Source: Roseomonas sp.
GTDB taxonomy: Bacteria > Pseudomonadota > Alphaproteobacteria > Acetobacterales > Acetobacteraceae
Reading direction: 5' to 3'
DNA: 40,802 nt
Assembly (NCBI GenBank): GCA_020249465.1
Contig: JADCFP010000021.1
Span: forward strand, 1 to 40,802
Numbering within the stretch: position 1 is the stretch's first letter; each line of letters starts with the position of its first letter. The notes under the pieces were generated by a model. That model saw only the letters and a program-made list of their open reading frames with translations. It searched no databases and was not told the origin of the DNA. A program made the position numbers and the translations under genes. Below, piece after piece: positions 34,876 through 40,802 of this stretch.

Positions 34876-36690
34876 ATGGCCGCGCCGCCGATTCTATTTC
34901 TGCAGGATATTCGCCAGGGGTTTGGCACGACGCGGTTGCTTGATGGTGCGTCACTTGCCATCGCCCCAGGGGAGAGGCTGGCGCTGGTTGGGCGGAATGG
35001 CTCGGGCAAGTCAACGCTGCTCAAGATTGCTGCTGGGCTGATTGAACCGGAATCGGGCACGCGCTTTCTGCAACCGGGCGCCACACTGCGCGTCTTGGAT
35101 CAGGAACCCGACCTGTCTGGCTTTGCCGATGTGATGTCCTATGTCGAAGCGGGGCTTGGCCCGGCGGATGATGCGCATCGGGCGCGGTATTTGCTGGAAA
35201 GCCTGGGGCTGAGCGGCGCCGAAGCGCCTGCTGCGCTTTCAGGCGGAGAGGCACGCCGCGCCGCGCTGGCGCGTGCCCTGGCGCCTGAGCCTGACATTCT
35301 GTTGTTGGATGAGCCGACTAATCACCTCGATCTGCCGGCGATTGAATGGCTGGAAGCGGAGTTGTCCGCCAGCAGCGCCGCGCTCGTGTTGATCAGCCAT
35401 GATCGCCGCTTTCTGGAAAGCCTCTCGCGCGCCATGGTCTGGCTGGATCGCGGCACGACGCGCCGGCTGGAACAGGGTTTTGGCGCCTTTGAAGCCTGGC
35501 GCGATCAGGTGCTGGAAGAAGAAGAACGCGATGCGCATAAGCTGGCGCGCAAGATTGTGCGGGAAGAACATTGGCTGCGCTATGGCGTGACAGCGCGGCG
35601 CAAGCGCAATGTGCGGCGGCTGGAAAACCTGCAAACGCTGCGTGCTCGGCGGCGAGAAAGAACCACCGCGCCAGGCCGCGTGAGTATGGCGGCGACCGAG
35701 GCCGGTGCTTCCGGTAACCTCGTGATTGCCGCTGATAATATCAGCAAATCCTTTGGTGACCGCCCGATCATCGCGGGGTTTTCAACGCGCATCATGCGTG
35801 GTGATCGTGTGGGCATTCTGGGGCCGAATGGGGCGGGCAAAACCACGTTGCTCAATATGCTGATCGGCACGCTGGCGCCCGATGCGGGTCAGGTATTGCT
35901 CGGCGCCGGGATTGAGATGGTCGGGCTGGATCAGCGCCGCGCCGCGCTGGACCCCGCCGTGACGCTGGCGGAAGCGCTGACTGAAGGGCGCGGTGATATG
36001 GTGCATGTGGGCGGGACGCCGCGCCATGTGCTTGGCTATATGAAGGATTTTCTGTTCGCGCCGGAACAGGCGCGCACCCCGCTTGGCGCGCTTTCAGGCG
36101 GTGAGCGTGGCCGGCTGATGCTGGCGCGCGCCTTCGCCAAGCCATCCAATCTGTTGGTGCTGGATGAACCGACCAATGATCTGGACCTGGAAACGCTTGA
36201 TCTGTTGCAGGAATTGATCGCGGATTACGCCGGCACGGTGCTGCTGGTGAGCCATGATCGTGATTTCCTCGACCGTTGTGTCACCAGCGTGATTGCCTTT
36301 GAAGAAGCGGGGCGCTGGCAGGAATATGCTGGCGGCTACAGCGATATGGTGGCGCAGCGCGGCCATGGTGTGCGTGCGCGGGCGGCGGAAAAGGCGGCGC
36401 CGGCACCGAAGCGTGAGGCAGCGCCGCCGCCGGCCAAACCCGCGCCGCGCAAGAAGGGCCTGGGCGCGGTGGAACAGCATGAATTGAAAACCCTGCCGGC
36501 GAAGATGGAAAAGCTCGCGGCGGAAATCGCTGCACTTGAAAAGCGCATTGCCGATCCAGCGTTTTATGCGCGCGATGCCGCTGGCTTTACCAAGGCGACG
36601 GGCGCTTTGGGCGCTGCACAGTCCGCCTTGCAGCAGGCGGAGTCGCGCTGGCTGGAATTGGAAATCCTGCGGGAGGAAAGCGGTGGATGA
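34876..36690 (+). CDS. uup: ABC-F family ATPase, Uup type
   Basis: A 604-residue soluble protein with two ABC domains and no membrane helix. Domain 1 has GRNGSGKST (39-47), LSGGEARRAALARAL and DEPTNHLD. Domain 2 has GPNGAGKTT, LSGGERGRLMLARAF and DEPTNDLDLET, the last being a Uup hallmark. An Arg/Lys-rich interdomain linker (about 210-265) and a C-terminal coiled coil (about 535-604) preceded by a Pro/Ala linker complete the Uup architecture. ABC-F proteins act on the ribosome or on branched DNA; Uup is linked to tolerance of replication intermediates and to translation. It follows purA by 3 bp and converges with the cupin gene. Confidence 0.93.
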   Translation: MAAPPILFLQDIRQGFGTTRLLDGASLAIAPGERLALVGRNGSGKSTLLKIAAGLIEPESGTRFLQPGATLRVLDQEPDLSGFADVMSYVEAGLGPADDAHRARYLLESLGLSGAEAPAALSGGEARRAALARALAPEPDILLLDEPTNHLDLPAIEWLEAELSASSAALVLISHDRRFLESLSRAMVWLDRGTTRRLEQGFGAFEAWRDQVLEEEERDAHKLARKIVREEHWLRYGVTARRKRNVRRLENLQTLRARRRERTTAPGRVSMAATEAGASGNLVIAADNISKSFGDRPIIAGFSTRIMRGDRVGILGPNGAGKTTLLNMLIGTLAPDAGQVLLGAGIEMVGLDQRRAALDPAVTLAEALTEGRGDMVHVGGTPRHVLGYMKDFLFAPEQARTPLGALSGGERGRLMLARAFAKPSNLLVLDEPTNDLDLETLDLLQELIADYAGTVLLVSHDRDFLDRCVTSVIAFEEAGRWQEYAGGYSDMVAQRGHGVRARAAEKAAPAPKREAAPPPAKPAPRKKGLGAVEQHELKTLPAKMEKLAAEIAALEKRIADPAFYARDAAGFTKATGALGAAQSALQQAESRWLELEILREESGG

Positions 36691-36700
36691 TCCGCGCTTT

Positions 36701-37879
36701 TCAGAACCGCTCCAATAGCCCCAGCGCCGCCAGGCGCTGACAAAAGGACAGGGCGCCATCGCCCAGGCTGGCGCGCGTGGCGCCTTCCGCCAATCGCGCG
36801 AGCCAAGCGCATTCTGTGGCGTTCAGATTTTCCACACCACCATACCAGCGAAGCGCGCCACCCCCTTCAGGTAGCGGCACCAGATGATGATGCATGGCAT
36901 CCGACAGGCGCAGCATTTCATGCGCGGCAGGTGGGCGATGCGCGAGGCCCCGCGGCGTCAGCGGCAGGCGATCCCGCGTAATGCGATCCATGGCGGCAAG
37001 CGCAATCCGATCACGCGCCGCTTCCGATGATAGCGCGGCCAAGGCAGGTGCAAGCCGTGCGGCGATGGCGGCGACGCCATTCGGTTCACCCAGCCGCCAG
37101 GATGGGATGCTGGCGCGCAAGGCAGGGTTTTCCGCTTCCAGGGTTTCCAGCAACTCCCGCAACATATCGGCGATGGAAGCTTCTAGGAAACCAAGGGTGA
37201 TATGAAGCGATGGTGCATCGCCTGATTGCGCCGCCGCTTCATGCATGACGCCGCGCGGCAGATACAGCGCATCACCGGGATTGAGCGTCAGCGCATGCGC
37301 CGTGCCCGGGGGGTCTTGCTTATTCGCCCACGGTGTTGCGCGGCTTGGCAGGGCGAAGGGTATGTCATCCCAAACACGCCAGGATTTGGCGCCGGATACC
37401 TGCAACACCAGCACATCATGCGTATCGAAATGCACCCGAAACCCCTGCGCGCCAGGCGGGGTCAGATAGATATTCGCCTGCACCGGATGCAGGAAAACCT
37501 TTTCCAACCCGCGGCAGAATTGCGCGAGCGGTGCATGCAGCTCATGGAATTGAGAGACAACCAGGCTGCCCCCCGCATCATGCCGGACGAGCAGGCGCGG
37601 CAGGTCAACGCGGCTGCTGTCGGGGTGCAGATATTCATCAGGTGGAATGGCCGCACTGCCCTGCCGCCCGCCATCGGCCATGCTCACACGCGGATGGCGC
37701 GCGGCATCGGTACGCAGAAAAGCATCGAGATCGGCAATAGAAAGCAGGCCCGCGTAACGATCCGCGGCGCCCCCCGGCAGCAATCGCCAGACCGTGCCTT
37801 CGCGCAGCGCGAAAACCTGCGCTGGCGTCAGGTTACCAAAGGCCAGGCGCCAGGCGGCTTCGCCCAGGGTTTCACCCAT
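36701..37879 (-). CDS. JmjC/cupin-4-type oxygenase paired with a repeat protein
   Basis: A 392-residue protein. The region 130-215 matches the MINA/NO66/YcfD class of JmjC ribosomal oxygenases: NIYLTPPGAQGF, then VHFDTHDVLVLQV with iron ligands His150 and Asp152, GAKSWRVW, and LYLPRGVMHEA with third ligand His213. Such enzymes use Fe(II) and 2-oxoglutarate to hydroxylate residues in proteins. The C-terminal ~100 residues look like a winged-helix domain (CAWLARLAEG, FCQRLAALGLLERF). It starts 8 bp after the TDxDPxD repeat protein, so the likely substrate is that protein; this is inference. It is cytoplasmic (no signal) and ends 10 bp from convergent uup. Confidence 0.85.
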   Translation of the reverse strand: MGETLGEAAWRLAFGNLTPAQVFALREGTVWRLLPGGAADRYAGLLSIADLDAFLRTDAARHPRVSMADGGRQGSAAIPPDEYLHPDSSRVDLPRLLVRHDAGGSLVVSQFHELHAPLAQFCRGLEKVFLHPVQANIYLTPPGAQGFRVHFDTHDVLVLQVSGAKSWRVWDDIPFALPSRATPWANKQDPPGTAHALTLNPGDALYLPRGVMHEAAAQSGDAPSLHITLGFLEASIADMLRELLETLEAENPALRASIPSWRLGEPNGVAAIAARLAPALAALSSEAARDRIALAAMDRITRDRLPLTPRGLAHRPPAAHEMLRLSDAMHHHLVPLPEGGGALRWYGGVENLNATECAWLARLAEGATRASLGDGALSFCQRLAALGLLERF

Positions 37880-37887
37880 GCGCGGCT

Positions 37888-38349
37888 TCAGGTACCGCGA
37901 CGCCCGCGGCCTGCCTCATCACGCGGGTCGCTATCCGTCATCGCCTTTCGCCGTGCGCCGCGCCCATTGCCGGGGCCATCGCCGGGATCGGCATCGGTCA
38001 GGCCCGTGCCACGTCGTGCGCCACGACCATTGCCGGGACCATCGCCGGGGTCGGAATCGGTCAGGCCGGTGCCGCGCCGTGCGCCACGACCATTGCCGGG
38101 GCCATCGCCAGGATCGGCATCGGTCAGGCCTGAGCCCCGGGGTCGGCCGCGGCCTCGCCCCGGCCCATCCGCCGGGTCGGCATCCGTCACCGCGGGAATG
38201 ACCGGGCTTTTTGCAAGTGGTTCAGCCGCCGCAGGCTGGGCAGCGCCCAGAAGGGCGGGGGTTGTCGCCAGTTGCAGCACCAATAGCCTGCGCCCAAGGC
38301 GCGGATGCTGCGGTTCGCGCGGATTTGTGTCTCTTTCTTTTTGCGTCAT
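37888..38349 (-). CDS. Exported tandem-repeat protein (TDxDPxDGPGxGRG repeats), putative substrate of the adjacent oxygenase
   Basis: A 153-residue protein of unknown family. Residues 1-44 form a long polar N-region, a twin-arginine-like LGRRLLVLQLA and a hydrophobic stretch ending QPAAA before Glu43, resembling a Tat signal. From Thr55 to the end there are five repeats beginning at 55, 76, 97, 118 and 138, spaced 21, 21, 21 and 20. The consensus is TD(A/S)DPxDGPGxGRGxRRGTGL: an acidic DxDPxD half and a basic Gly/Arg half, with no Cys, His or aromatic residue. The last repeat is short and altered. It is first in an operon with the JmjC oxygenase. It could be a RiPP-like precursor, a hydroxylated structural protein, or a calcium-binding repeat; none is proven. 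Confidence 0.85.
   Translation of the reverse strand: MTQKERDTNPREPQHPRLGRRLLVLQLATTPALLGAAQPAAAEPLAKSPVIPAVTDADPADGPGRGRGRPRGSGLTDADPGDGPGNGRGARRGTGLTDSDPGDGPGNGRGARRGTGLTDADPGDGPGNGRGARRKAMTDSDPRDEAGRGRRGT
37891..38187 (-). repeat. Five in-frame 60-63-bp tandem repeats
   Basis: Repeat units start, on the minus strand, at 38187, 38124, 38061, 37998 and 37938. Units 2 and 3 differ at seven codons, of which six are synonymous (GAT/GAC, CCT/CCC, GGC/GGT, CGG/CGA, CGC/CGT, ACC/ACG) and one is Ala to Ser. The repeats are therefore an older coding array kept at protein level, not a fresh slippage product or a CRISPR array. Confidence 0.95.
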
Positions 38350-38615
38350 GGTCGTTCTCTAAATTTTTACAAGAAAATGCATCTAACCACCGGACTACCC
38401 CGATGAAAAGTTAATATTGTTTTATCAGATGCATAGCCGTGAATTTCCGCAACACGGAACGATATCGGAATTATTTTCTCATTAGCTATTTTGTCGCAAT
38501 AATATACAAATAATTTATCTTCGCCATGACTTGATTTGATCTTTGGCAATTTAATGTGCACAAGGACGTTCTGTTCAGTTCAGACGCTAGAATGGAACAG
38601 GAAACGGAGATTTGA
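38350..38615. promoter_or_regulatory. AT-rich divergent intergenic island
   Basis: This 266-bp gap between the repeat-protein and aminopeptidase genes is conspicuously AT-rich compared with the rest of the window. It contains an inverted repeat TTCCG-CAACA-CGGAA (38445-38459), another CTGTTC/GAACAG (38571-38600) just before the aminopeptidase ribosome-binding site (GGAG, six bases from its ATG), and a possible minus-strand promoter, TTGCGA (38494-38499) with AATAAT (38470-38475) 18 bases apart. Two divergent promoters must lie here. Promoter boxes are by eye only. Confidence 0.5.
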
Positions 38616-39983
38616 ATGGCTGACGCCAACGCCGCTGGGGGTAATGCTTCCCTGCCGCTATACGCGGTGAGTGCGGATGAAGTGCCAGGTTTTCTTGCCG
38701 CGCTTGAAGCGCCGTCAGCAGCCTTCCTGCGCGCCATTGGCTTTGCCGCCAAGCCAGGGGAAATCGCATTGCTGCCGGCCATCAATGGCTTGGCGGGTGC
38801 GGTGATCGGCATCGGGAAGGATGCATCCCCCTGGCATTTCGGCGCAGCGCCTTGGGCGCTACCGACGGGCAGCCTGTGGCACCTTGCTGGAGAAACCGCC
38901 AATCCTGAGCAAGCTGTCCTTGGCTGGCAGCTGGGTTCCTATCGTTGGTTGCGGCACAAACGCCAGGAACGCGTACCGGCTGCGTTAACTCCGCCACCGG
39001 GAACCGAAGAAGCGCTGATGATTGCAGAAGCGATTTGCGCTGCGCGTGATCTGATCAATACGCCTGCGGCCGAGCTGGGGCCTCAGGAATTGGCGGAGGC
39101 AGCGGCAGGGCTCGCACGGCGGCATGGCGGACAGGCAGAAATCATTACCGGACAGGAACTTGCCGAAGGCTTCCCCTGCATGGCAGCGGTTGGCGCCGGC
39201 AGCCCACGCGCCCCGCATCTGGCTGTGCTGCGTTGGGAAGGTGATGCCAAAGGCCCGCTGGTCGCGCTTTGCGGCAAGGGGGTCTGCTTTGATACGGGGG
39301 GGCTGGATATCAAGCCTTCCTCAGCGATGCTGCGCATGAAAAAGGATATGGGCGGTGCTGCGGTGATGCTCGCCGTGGCTGAAATGGTGATGCGCGCCAA
39401 GCTGCCAATTCGCCTTTTGGTGCTGATTGGAGCCGTGGAAAATGCCGTATCAGGCTATGCCATGCGTCCCATGGATGTTTTGCGCACGCGCAAAGGGCTT
39501 CGGGTTGAAATCGGCAATACAGACGCCGAAGGAAGGTTGGTTTTGTGCGATCTGTTACAATACGCGGCTGAACAAAACCCGGCTTTGATCCTGGATGCCG
39601 CGACACTGACCGGCGCAGCGCGTGTTGCGCTTGGCCCTGATTTGCCTGCGCTTTTCAGCAATGACGATGCGCTGTCGGAAAGGCTTTTGCACGCTGGAGT
39701 GGCCGTACAAGACCCGCTTTGGCGGTTGCCGTTACATGATGGTTACGATTCCTGGCTTGATAGCGCTTTCGCAGACCTTTCGAATGTTTCGACAAAGCCC
39801 ATGGCTGGCGCGGTGACGGCCGCACTTTTTCTGCGCCGTTTCGTGCCGCAAGGGCAGCCCTGGGCACATCTTGATGTCTATGCCTGGAACGATGCCACCC
39901 GTCCCGGCAGGCCCGAAGGTGGCGAGGCGCAATCGGCGCGCGCCATGTTCAAAATGTTACATGATTTTTCAGGGAGAAAATGA
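38616..39983 (+). CDS. M17 leucyl aminopeptidase family protein
   Basis: A 455-residue cytoplasmic metallopeptidase. The M17 catalytic core is complete: GKGVCFDTGGLDIKP (from about residue 219) and MKKDMGGAA supply metal-binding Lys and Asp, and NTDAEGRLVLCDLL (about 301-314) holds further Asp/Glu and the catalytic Arg. The N-terminal domain (1-140) is divergent, as in the shorter alphaproteobacterial PepB-like members. It removes N-terminal residues from peptides with two divalent metals, often Mn2+ or Zn2+. It is divergent from the repeat-protein operon across an AT-rich gap; a role in processing that peptide is conceivable but unsupported. Confidence 0.93.
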   Translation: MADANAAGGNASLPLYAVSADEVPGFLAALEAPSAAFLRAIGFAAKPGEIALLPAINGLAGAVIGIGKDASPWHFGAAPWALPTGSLWHLAGETANPEQAVLGWQLGSYRWLRHKRQERVPAALTPPPGTEEALMIAEAICAARDLINTPAAELGPQELAEAAAGLARRHGGQAEIITGQELAEGFPCMAAVGAGSPRAPHLAVLRWEGDAKGPLVALCGKGVCFDTGGLDIKPSSAMLRMKKDMGGAAVMLAVAEMVMRAKLPIRLLVLIGAVENAVSGYAMRPMDVLRTRKGLRVEIGNTDAEGRLVLCDLLQYAAEQNPALILDAATLTGAARVALGPDLPALFSNDDALSERLLHAGVAVQDPLWRLPLHDGYDSWLDSAFADLSNVSTKPMAGAVTAALFLRRFVPQGQPWAHLDVYAWNDATRPGRPEGGEAQSARAMFKMLHDFSGRK

Positions 39984-40055
39984 TATGACAATTTCCTGAC
40001 ACCATAGTATCATAAAGGAGGGACCAGGAAGGGCTCGGCCTATTGCTAAAAAAAA

Positions 40056-40072
40056 GCGGTCGGACCGGCCGC
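40056..40072. terminator. Palindromic hairpin downstream of the aminopeptidase
   Basis: CGGTC-G-GACCG lies inside a longer GCGG...CCGC inverted repeat in the 114-bp gap before the MarR-type gene, next to a run of eight A residues (40048-40055). On the minus strand this reads as a hairpin followed by T's, though no minus-strand gene ends here. On the plus strand it may end the aminopeptidase transcript or serve as an operator. Nothing else is recognised in 39984-40097. Confidence 0.3.
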
Positions 40073-40097
40073 ATCGTTACACAGAAAGGAAATCCAC

Positions 40098-40478
40098 ATG
40101 GCCAATAACAACAACGGCGCGGAACATATGATTCGCGTACTGCAGGAAACGATCGTGGCGCTGGTGCGTCGCGATGCGCATGATCTGTCATCTCGTCAGC
40201 TTGGCGTAATGTTGATCAGCTATCTCTCGGATGGCCCCCACACGGTACGCGGCCTGGCGGCGAAGCTGAATGTTTCCAAGCCGGCTATCACCCGTGCCCT
40301 GGACCGCCTTGGAGATCATGATCTTGCGCGGCGCAAGGCTGATCCTTCGGATCGCCGGTCTGTGCTCGTGCAACGCACGCCGAAGGGCAATGCCTTCATG
40401 CGCGAAATGCGCAGCACCATTCTTGCCGCCGAACAGCGGGTGAATGAAGCTGCAAAGGCCGAAGGCGGCCGCAAGTAA
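40098..40478 (+). CDS. MarR-type winged-helix transcriptional regulator
   Basis: A 126-residue DNA-binding protein. The winged helix covers about 50-100: HTVRGLAAKLNVSKPAITRA is the helix-turn-helix, and the wing reads RKADPSDRRSVLVQRTPKG, with the conserved Asp-Arg-Arg of MarR proteins. The N- and C-terminal helices would dimerise. AAGGAAA precedes the ATG. The polar start MANNNNGAEH is unusual but probably just a flexible tail. It follows the aminopeptidase by 114 bp; the palindrome at 40056-40072 could be its own operator. The ligand and targets are unknown. Confidence 0.9.
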   Translation: MANNNNGAEHMIRVLQETIVALVRRDAHDLSSRQLGVMLISYLSDGPHTVRGLAAKLNVSKPAITRALDRLGDHDLARRKADPSDRRSVLVQRTPKGNAFMREMRSTILAAEQRVNEAAKAEGGRK

Positions 40479-40487
40479 TTATGCAAA

Positions 40488-40516
40488 CGGTCCCGGGCCT
40501 TCTTGTGCCCGGACCG
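40488..40516 (+). terminator. Strong hairpin after the MarR-type gene
   Basis: CGGTC-C-CGGGC pairs with GCCCG-GACCG across an 8-base loop, with one bulged C, starting 10 bases after the stop codon. The stem is very stable, but no T-run follows directly. It is a likely transcription end for the regulator gene. A TTGACA at 40525-40530 just after it could serve as a -35 box for the next gene, although no good -10 is seen. Confidence 0.6.
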
Positions 40517-40580
40517 CGCTTCACTTGACAGGCTCGTGCGGCGCTGCTTTGGGAAAAAAACGTGCCGTTTAGGTCCTGTC

Positions 40581-40802
40581 ATGACCGATCTCGCCTATAT
40601 AGTTTCGAAAGTCCTGTGGTTCCCGGCGCGTCCGGGCCACTTCGCGCTATTGGTGGGTGCGATAGGCCTTTTTATGATTTGGCGCGGCAGACGTTTGGGT
40701 CGCTGGCTAATCTTCGCCTGCCTTGCCTTTTTCTTCCTGCTGATTGTTACCCCAGTCAGCCAATTCATCCTGCTGCCCTTGGAAGATCGCTTTCCGCGCC
40801 CA
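40581..40802 (+). CDS. YdcF/ElyC-like membrane protein, N-terminus only
   Basis: An open frame from ATG 40581 to the window edge, 74 residues. It holds two hydrophobic segments (about 20-34 and 43-61) split by the basic loop RGRRLGR, then PLEDRFPRP. The phrase LPLE(D/N)RFPRP directly after two membrane helices is typical of the YdcF/DUF218 family (ElyC/SanA-like), whose catalytic-looking domain would lie beyond the window. ElyC-type proteins are linked to envelope polysaccharide metabolism. The identification rests on the N-terminal pattern only. Confidence 0.75.
   Translation, partial: MTDLAYIVSKVLWFPARPGHFALLVGAIGLFMIWRGRRLGRWLIFACLAFFFLLIVTPVSQFILLPLEDRFPRP

Noticed and set aside
37891-38187. 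63-bp periodic repeats as a CRISPR array
   Set aside because: Units are contiguous with no unique spacers, and they are in frame within an open reading frame.
37226-38362. Long plus-strand open frame antisense to the cupin and repeat protein, with Pro/Arg-rich repeats
   Set aside because: It is the mirror of a GC-rich coding array. The minus-strand frames have protein-family motifs, a signal peptide and synonymous-site variation, and the plus frame has none.
38367-38561. Minus-strand 64-codon open frame in the AT-rich island, GTG start
   Set aside because: No ribosome-binding site, no recognised motif, and AT-rich codons unlike any neighbour. It could be a gene remnant, but cannot be supported.

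Overview
The window looks like a stretch of alphaproteobacterial chromosome, most likely from Rhodospirillales and perhaps an Acetobacteraceae/Roseomonas-type organism; the rank below class is inference. The DNA is GC-rich with GC-ending codons. The synteny is alphaproteobacterial: an acpXL-type very-long-chain fatty acid cluster, hisZ-purA, accD-folC, and tesA/ybbA/ybbP. Coding is dense and most genes are housekeeping. No insertion sequence, integrase, phage gene or CRISPR array was seen.

Layout. (1) 1-4289, minus strand: a lipid A very-long-chain acyl operon read acpXL > fabZ-like > degenerate ketosynthase > ketosynthase > MDR dehydrogenase > probable acyltransferase (cut by the window edge), with 4-bp ATGA overlaps. 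(2) 4388-8342, minus: a copper-handling cluster of a DUF2946-like protein, TonB receptor, YcnI, a small secreted Cys protein and PCuAC. (3) 8352-13349: thpR, a tesA-type esterase, and divergently the YbbA/YbbP ABC system plus a nucleoside deaminase. (4) 13393-15974: tRNA-Thr(GGT), a small conserved protein, accD and folC. (5) 16000-18218, minus: a secreted catalase-related peroxidase, a cupin and YqgE. (6) 18363-23182: hisF, an unusually extended hisE, and convergently glnE-bcp. (7) 23200-29279: a large AsmA-like protein, serC and serA. (8) 29283-36690: purB, two TerC/YjbE paralogues with a structured gap between them, hisZ, purA and a Uup-type ABC-F ATPase. (9) 36701-40802, more accessory in character: a JmjC/cupin oxygenase preceded in the same operon by an exported protein built of five 20-21-residue TDxDPxD repeats, an AT-rich intergenic island, a divergent M17 aminopeptidase, a MarR-type regulator and the start of a YdcF-like membrane protein.

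The best candidate for an undescribed system is the repeat protein and cupin pair at 36701-38349. It looks like a peptide substrate and a dedicated Fe(II)/2-oxoglutarate-type oxygenase 8 bp apart. The repeats differ mostly at synonymous sites, so the peptide sequence appears to be under selection. Other points of interest are the VLCFA lipid A operon with a chain-length-factor-like ketosynthase, the Lys-rich tail on HisE, the shared CCATGG start of tesA and ybbA, and the TonB-containing copper operon.
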